A DNA stretch of 20,303 nucleotides from Chthoniobacterales bacterium (GTDB taxonomy: Bacteria > Verrucomicrobiota > Verrucomicrobiia > Chthoniobacterales > UBA10450). The stretch covers positions 1-20,303 of the forward strand of contig JAICXG010000020.1 in NCBI GenBank assembly GCA_025980625.1, given 5' to 3'. The translations under genes and the position numbers were made by a program. Every line of letters starts with the position of its first letter. The stretch's first letter is position 1. Below, in pieces: positions 16,467 to 20,303 of this stretch. The notes under the pieces are model-generated. The model did not search any database and was not told the DNA's origin. It saw only the letters and a list, made by a program, of their open reading frames with translations.

Positions 16467-17138
16467 TCAGCCAAGGAACGAACTGATCTCCTCGAGCCGC
16501 TTTCTCTGAATATCGGGCACGCGAGCTTTCTCCGCCGGGTGCGCAACGACAAGAAGCAGAAACGGTTTCTCGTGGGCTGGCCGTCGCAGCAACTTGTTCA
16601 GAAATCCCATCGGGCTCGGTGTGTGGGTAAGCGAGGCGAGCCCGGCTTGATGGAGCGCGGCGACGAGGAATCCGGTCGCGATCCCGACCGATTCGATCGC
16701 GTAATAGTGCTTGAGTTTTCGCCCGTCGGGTAAGATCCGGTAGGGCTGCGCGAAAATCGCGATCAGCCACGGCGCGATCTCAAGGAAGGGCTTGTTCGCG
16801 TCCGTCCCGAGCGCAGCCAGCGCCTCCAGCCACTCGTTAGGCGCGCGATGTTCGTAAAATTCCCGTTCCTCCGCTTCGGCCGCGACCCGAATCTGGTGCT
16901 TGAGCGCGGGATCGCTCACCGCCACGAAATGCCAGGGCTGAAGATTGGCTCCGCTCGGCGCGCTGCCAGCGGTGCGGAGACAGGTCTCGATGACCGCTCG
17001 CGGCACCGGCCGATCGGAGAAATCGCGCACCGTGCGCCGCTGCGCGATTTTTTCGCAGAATTGTTTCGCGCGCGCGAGCAGTTCGTCGTCAGTTAAATTC
17101 TCGCGCCGCGGCAACGGAATGAAATTTGGTTTTGGCAC
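16467..17138 (-). CDS. Iodotyrosine-deiodinase-like nitroreductase
   Basis: This is an FMN-dependent flavoprotein of the nitroreductase superfamily, 223 residues. FMN-binding stretches are RRTVRDFSDRPVP (34-46) and SAPSGANLQPWHF (59-71). It resembles iodotyrosine deiodinase more than classical nitroreductases. Glu91, Tyr95 and Lys116 have the spacing (4 and 21 residues) of the human deiodinase substrate triad Glu157/Tyr161/Lys182. Thr173 matches the flavin N5-contacting threonine. The C terminus RVPDIQRKRLEEI parallels the deiodinase end. Family members in bacteria can reductively dehalogenate halotyrosines; the physiological substrate here is unknown. The start is GTG at 17136-17138 without a clear Shine-Dalgarno site. 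It is divergent from thiH across 64 bases and converges on the RNase gene. Confidence 0.85.
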   Translation of the reverse strand: MPKPNFIPLPRRENLTDDELLARAKQFCEKIAQRRTVRDFSDRPVPRAVIETCLRTAGSAPSGANLQPWHFVAVSDPALKHQIRVAAEAEEREFYEHRAPNEWLEALAALGTDANKPFLEIAPWLIAIFAQPYRILPDGRKLKHYYAIESVGIATGFLVAALHQAGLASLTHTPSPMGFLNKLLRRPAHEKPFLLLVVAHPAEKARVPDIQRKRLEEISSFLG

Positions 17139-17202
17139 GGGGCAGATGCTACGCCGCGCCTGGCGGGATTGCGATTCCGGCGCGAGCCGCGAAATTATCG
17201 CG

Positions 17203-18321
17203 ATGAGTTTTGTTACGGTTCTCGATCAACTCCCGGCCGCCCGATCCCCCTTGCTGCGGCGTTTTGCCGCGCTGCTCGAGCCTAACGACAATCCGAAGTT
17301 TGAAGCAATAGCGCAGGCAGCGCGGACGCTTACCCGGCAAAACTTTGGTCGCACGATGCGAATGTTCGCCCCGCTTTACCTGAGCAACGAATGCATCAAC
17401 AACTGCCGCTACTGCGGTTTTTCGCGCGACAACCCGATCCTGCGCGTCACCCTCACCGTCGAGCAGGTGTTAACGGAAGCGAAGCACCTTGCGGCGGAAG
17501 GTTTTCGCCAAGTCCTTCTCGTTGCAGGCGAACATCCGAAGTTCGTGAATGCAAATTATCTCGTCGACTGCATTCAGGCGCTCCGGCCGCTTTTCCCGTC
17601 GATCTCGATCGAGCTCGGCCCAATGGAGACGGCGGAATACGAACCGCTCGTGGCGGCGGGCGCGGAAGGACTCGTCGTCTATCAGGAAACCTACAATCGC
17701 AGCACTTACTCGGAGATGCATACCTCGGGGCCAAAGCGTGATTTCAACTGGAGGCTCGACTGCCCCGAGCGCGGCTACGCCGCCGGTTTTCGCCGGATCG
17801 GAATCGGCGCGCTCTTTGGCCTGGCGCCGTGGCGGCCGGAGGCGATGGCCCTCGCCGCGCACCTCGAATATCTGCTCAAGCATTGCTGGCAATCGCAGTT
17901 CAGCGTCAGCCTGCCGCGGCTGCGACCGGCGGCGGGAGAATTCGTCCCGCCGCATTCGTTAGGGGAGCGCGAGCTGGCGCAGTTGATCTGCGCCTTCCGC
18001 ATCTGTTTCCCGCAGGTCGGGATCGTCCTGAGCACGCGCGAGCCGGCGCCGTTGCGCGACGCGCTGGTCTCGTTAGGCGTGACCCTCATGAGCTCGGGCA
18101 GCCATACCGAACCGGGTGGTTACACCGGGCAAGGTCGCGATGCCGTGCATCAGACGGTGCGCGGTCGCATCCTTCCGCCCGACACGGCGAGCGCCGCGCT
18201 CGCCACCGGGCAGTTCGAGATCAGCGACGAACGTTCGCCCGCGGAAGTGGCGACGCTGCTGCGTCGCCGTGGATTCGAGCCGGTCTGGAAAGATTGGGAC
18301 CAGGCGCTGCTCGCGCGATGA
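17203..18321 (+). CDS. thiH: 2-iminoacetate synthase (tyrosine lyase) ThiH
   Basis: ThiH is a radical SAM enzyme that cleaves tyrosine to dehydroglycine and p-cresol, supplying the C-N unit of the thiamine thiazole ring. The 372 residues match the family (about 377). The iron-sulfur motif is CxxxCxxC at Cys64, Cys68 and Cys71 (CINNCRYCGFS). Other hallmarks are the VVYQETYN stretch, GPKRDFNWRL, IGIGALFGL, FSVSLPRLRP and the C-terminal EPVWKDWDQALL. The ATG at 17203 places the protein at normal length; the frame is open upstream, but that part looks like read-through of the antisense nitroreductase gene. The stop overlaps the thiS start as ATGA. thiG and the ThiS adenylylating enzyme are not in this window. 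It contains three CGTTAGG(C/G) words. Confidence 0.95.
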   Translation: MSFVTVLDQLPAARSPLLRRFAALLEPNDNPKFEAIAQAARTLTRQNFGRTMRMFAPLYLSNECINNCRYCGFSRDNPILRVTLTVEQVLTEAKHLAAEGFRQVLLVAGEHPKFVNANYLVDCIQALRPLFPSISIELGPMETAEYEPLVAAGAEGLVVYQETYNRSTYSEMHTSGPKRDFNWRLDCPERGYAAGFRRIGIGALFGLAPWRPEAMALAAHLEYLLKHCWQSQFSVSLPRLRPAAGEFVPPHSLGERELAQLICAFRICFPQVGIVLSTREPAPLRDALVSLGVTLMSSGSHTEPGGYTGQGRDAVHQTVRGRILPPDTASAALATGQFEISDERSPAEVATLLRRRGFEPVWKDWDQALLAR

Positions 18322-18518
18322 GGCTTTTCATTAATGGCGAAGCGGCCGAGTGCGAAATCGGCCTAACGATCGAGCAGTTGGTTCGTCGCTATGGCCTTTC
18401 GCTCGAGGCGACCCTGGTCGAGCACAATGGCGTCGCCTTGCACCGGCGCGAATGGCCGGAGCACTCGTTAGGGGAAAATGATCGCATCGAGATCCTGCGG
18501 GTCGCGGCTGGCGGCTAG
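18318..18518 (+). CDS. thiS: Sulfur carrier protein ThiS
   Basis: ThiS is the small ubiquitin-fold protein that carries sulfur as a C-terminal thiocarboxylate for thiazole synthesis, acting with ThiG. The 66 residues start MRLFINGEAAECE and end RVAAGG, with the essential terminal Gly-Gly intact. The central TIEQLVRRYGLSLEATLVEH and NDRIEILRV segments fit the family. The ATG overlaps the ThiH stop (ATGA at 18318-18321), so the two are translationally coupled. Two CGTTAGG(C/G) words occupy a notable share of this tiny gene (18361 reverse, 18466 forward), encoding Leu-Thr and Ser-Leu-Gly. Confidence 0.93.
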   Translation: MRLFINGEAAECEIGLTIEQLVRRYGLSLEATLVEHNGVALHRREWPEHSLGENDRIEILRVAAGG

Positions 18519-18524
18519 CGAAGG

Positions 18525-18633
18525 TTAGTCGGCCTGCTCTTCGGCTTCCTCGCCTCGCCGTCCTCTCGACGGTGCGCGTTTCCTCCGGCAGTTCGTCAGG
18601 CGACTCGTGATATTGGTCGAAATTCCATGGCAA
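18525..18633 (-). pseudogene. Possible remnant of an encapsulated-ferritin-like gene
   Basis: On the minus strand a TTG at 18631-18633 opens a frame beginning MPWNFDQYHESPDELPEETR. The stretch HESPDELPEETRTVER resembles the N-terminal helix of encapsulin-associated ferritins (EncFtn; from memory, HE....L.EET....R). The catalytic helices with the E..xxWY core are absent. A second reading frame then ends in RGEEAEEQAD and a TAA at 18525-18527, which looks like the acidic C-terminal tail of the same family. The simplest reading is a gene that lost its middle by deletion, with a frameshift. No encapsulin is nearby. The match is short and recalled rather than aligned, so a chance open frame in the 144-base gap between thiS and the next gene is possible. 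Confidence 0.3.
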
Positions 18634-18662
18634 AGGAATGGCGCGCGGAGCGTGTCTCTCGC

Positions 18663-19751
18663 TTACTGTGTGACGTTGTAAATCTCAACCAACCCTATGC
18701 CGGTATTGCCGGTCGCATCCGAGAGAATCGCGGTGTAGCTGCCGGGTGCGACGGTCACGAGCGTGGCGGCTTCCAGCGTGTTCGTCGGTGCGAGGTTAAG
18801 TGTGGCAATCGTGCTCGCGTTTGGGTCGTTCTGCCAGTCGTCGTTACTCCCGATCGCAAAACCGAAGCTGTCAAAGATCGTCACGGTGGGATTAGGGAGC
18901 GGGTTGCCGACCGCGCCAGCCAGGGACGGACCCAATCCGCGCACGACCAGCGTTTTTGGGACGGTCCCTCCGACGATGACGCCGGCAATCATCATTCCTT
19001 CACCGGTGTCGACAAAGCCGCGGGTCGAAATGTTAAGCAACAACGGCAGGTTAATCGAATCGACATCGTAGACCTCGACCAGCGCGATGTTTTGTGTGCC
19101 ATCGATTCCCGGCACCACGACCGTATACGCCCCCGCCGCGAGCGTCGTGAAAACGGCCGCTTCCCGGGGATCCGTCGGTGCCAGCCCGCTGTCGATTACT
19201 TGCTGAGCGTTCGGGTCCGTCATCCAATCATTGTTGCTGGCAATGATCTGACCCGAAGAATTGAAGAGCTGCAGACTTGGATCGAGCAGCGGCGAAACAA
19301 CACCGCGCGCGCCTAACGAGGGACCGAGCGCCCGCACCACGACTGGTTTGAGCGTGCTCCCGTTGCCGAGAATGAAGCCGCCGATGAGAACGTTGTCACC
19401 GGTTTCGGCGCGGGCGCGAGTTGAGATATTGAGGAGAGTTTCGCCGCTGGGCGTCGGCGTGGGTGTGGCCGAGGGATTGATGGTGGGGGTGACACTTGGC
19501 GTCGGTGTGATTGATGGACTGGGCGTCGTGCTGGGGGTGGGGGTAATGCTCGGGCTGGGCGTAGTGCTCGGGCTCGGCGTGATCGAAGGTGTCGGGGTCG
19601 GGCTCCCGCTCGGGCTTGGCGTGGGTGTGATGGTTGGCGTGATCGTGACCGTGGGAGTGGGCGAGGGTGATTGCGCGCGAGCTGCGCTGGGCAAACCGGC
19701 GATCAGTGCTGTCGCGATCCCCAGCGCGAAGGTCAGCCGCCACGTTTGCAT
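18663..19751 (-). CDS. Secreted Pro/Thr-linker protein with two LNISTR modules
   Basis: This is an exported protein of 362 residues with no enzymatic domain. A signal peptide covers 1-26 (ending SAARA, cut before Gln27). A Pro/Thr/Ser-rich low-complexity linker follows (about 28-103), with a 12-residue period at 56-91. Two beta-rich modules then follow, about 106-231 and 238-360. Each opens with LLNISTR and has a VRALGPSL or VRGLGPSL motif, a NDW segment and an end near LVEVYD or LVEIYN. Module 1 is closest to module 1 of the hydrolase at 6837-8597, and module 2 to its module 2. Function is unknown; a surface or matrix role is inferred from the signal peptide and linker. The start is ATG at 19749-19751. 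I know no accepted name for the module. Confidence 0.87.
   Translation of the reverse strand: MQTWRLTFALGIATALIAGLPSAARAQSPSPTPTVTITPTITPTPSPSGSPTPTPSITPSPSTTPSPSITPTPSTTPSPSITPTPSVTPTINPSATPTPTPSGETLLNISTRARAETGDNVLIGGFILGNGSTLKPVVVRALGPSLGARGVVSPLLDPSLQLFNSSGQIIASNNDWMTDPNAQQVIDSGLAPTDPREAAVFTTLAAGAYTVVVPGIDGTQNIALVEVYDVDSINLPLLLNISTRGFVDTGEGMMIAGVIVGGTVPKTLVVRGLGPSLAGAVGNPLPNPTVTIFDSFGFAIGSNDDWQNDPNASTIATLNLAPTNTLEAATLVTVAPGSYTAILSDATGNTGIGLVEIYNVTQ
19479..19586 (-). repeat. 36-bp coding tandem repeat in the Pro/Thr linker
   Basis: Three units of 12 codons lie in the linker of the protein at 18663-19751, residues 56-67, 68-79 and 80-91. The pattern is S-I-T-P-x-P-S-x-T-P-x-x. The DNA is G-rich on the plus strand. 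Shorter 6-base Pro-Thr repeats extend on both sides. Such tracts readily change length by slippage without breaking the frame. Confidence 0.75.
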
Positions 19752-19878
19752 CCGGAGAAAGATGATCGCGTCCGCCTCGAGGTAAAGGAAATGTTGGGCG
19801 CGGCCTCGTTAGGCGCGGGCAACACTGGCAAGGTCTCTCGCTCCATTCGGCCGACAACCTTCGCAGAGCGCTTCCGCG

Positions 19879-20303
19879 TCACCACAACGCCAACTGCTCG
19901 TTAGGCCGACGAAACCCTGCGGTCGACAGCCCTGGTCGCTCGCCCATCCCGGCTCGCTTGCACCCGGCGGCAAAAAGATCGCGAATCTGCTCCGCAAAAA
20001 TGCCTTCGCCCCGCATTCGCGTTTTGAACCGCGGATCATTTAACCGCTCCCCGCCGCGCAAATGCCGAATGCGTCCGAGCACCTTCTCTTTGCGCTCGGG
20101 GAAATGTTCCTCCAGCCAGCGCTCGAAGAGCGGCGCGACTGCGTAGGGCAGCCGCACGACGGTATAGCCGGCAAAACGCGCGCCCGCTTCCTGGGCCGCG
20201 CCGAGAATCGCCGGCACTTCATGATCATTGAGCCCGGGAATGATCGGCGCGGTCATTACACCCACCGACACACCGGCGGCGCGCAATTCTCGAATCGCCT
20301 CGA
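19879..20303 (-). CDS. Radical SAM protein, PA0069/SplB-like (C-terminal part)
   Basis: This is the C-terminal 140 residues or so of a gene that continues past the right edge. The visible part starts in ...AIRELRAAGVSVGV and contains APIIPGLNDHEVPAILGAA, the YTVVRLPYAVAPLFERWLEEHFP helix, and the RGGERLNDPRFKTRMRGEG block. Together these are typical of the PA0069/Rv2578c family of radical SAM proteins, related to spore photoproduct lyase. The CxxxCxxC cluster would lie upstream, outside the window. The family's substrate is not established. The frame is open to position 20303, so no start can be given. A CGTTAGGC word at 19899 encodes Arg-Pro-Asn-Glu near its end. Confidence 0.82.
   Translation of the reverse strand, partial: EAIRELRAAGVSVGVMTAPIIPGLNDHEVPAILGAAQEAGARFAGYTVVRLPYAVAPLFERWLEEHFPERKEKVLGRIRHLRGGERLNDPRFKTRMRGEGIFAEQIRDLFAAGCKRAGMGERPGLSTAGFRRPNEQLALW

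Noticed and set aside
16945..17202. N-terminal extension of ThiH
   Set aside because: The frame is open upstream of 17203, but it reads antisense through the nitroreductase gene and would make the protein about 86 residues too long.
18560..18590. Intrinsic terminator between thiS and the convergent surface-protein gene
   Set aside because: A short GC stem (CCGTC...GACGG) exists but has no T-tract on either side.

Overview
The window is GC-rich (roughly 60%), densely coded Gram-negative chromosome. The peptidoglycan genes (mpl for meso-diaminopimelate tripeptide recycling, mreBCD and mrdA for rod growth), the type II secretion genes, and two secreted proteins built from 'LLNISTR...RALGPSL' modules behind Pro/Thr linkers suggest a Verrucomicrobiota-type bacterium, perhaps from the Chthoniobacterales/Spartobacteria. 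That assignment is an inference from gene style, because there is no rRNA or other marker here.

Layout from left to right. Positions 190-4619 (minus strand) hold gspD, a small exported peptidoglycan-binding protein, and gspE. Positions 4783-6651 hold a convergent pair: a secreted NTF2-like protein (+) and mpl (-). Positions 6837-8597 (+) encode a secreted alpha/beta-hydrolase fused to two LNISTR modules. It converges on a minus-strand rpe-cupin pair whose genes overlap by ATGA. Positions 9974-16441 (+) form the cell-shape cluster mreB-mreC-mreD-mrdA, followed by an RNase E/G gene. Positions 16467-17138 (-) encode an iodotyrosine-deiodinase-like nitroreductase, divergent from thiH-thiS (+). 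Positions 18663-19751 (-) encode a second two-module LNISTR protein. The right edge cuts a minus-strand radical SAM gene of the PA0069/SplB-like kind. No gap between genes exceeds about 190 bases.

The most unusual signal is not a gene. The octamer CGTTAGG(C/G), usually preceded by T, occurs 29 times in 20.3 kb. It falls in several reading frames, in sense and antisense orientation and between genes, with an excess on the plus strand. This looks like a DNA-level word comparable in density to uptake sequences or HIP1. I know of no description of it. Secondary signals are 7-bp-periodic repeats in three gaps of the mre locus, a 37-codon open frame that exactly bridges mreC and mreD, a likely remnant of an encapsulated-ferritin-like gene beside thiS, and a conserved active-site set in the nitroreductase.
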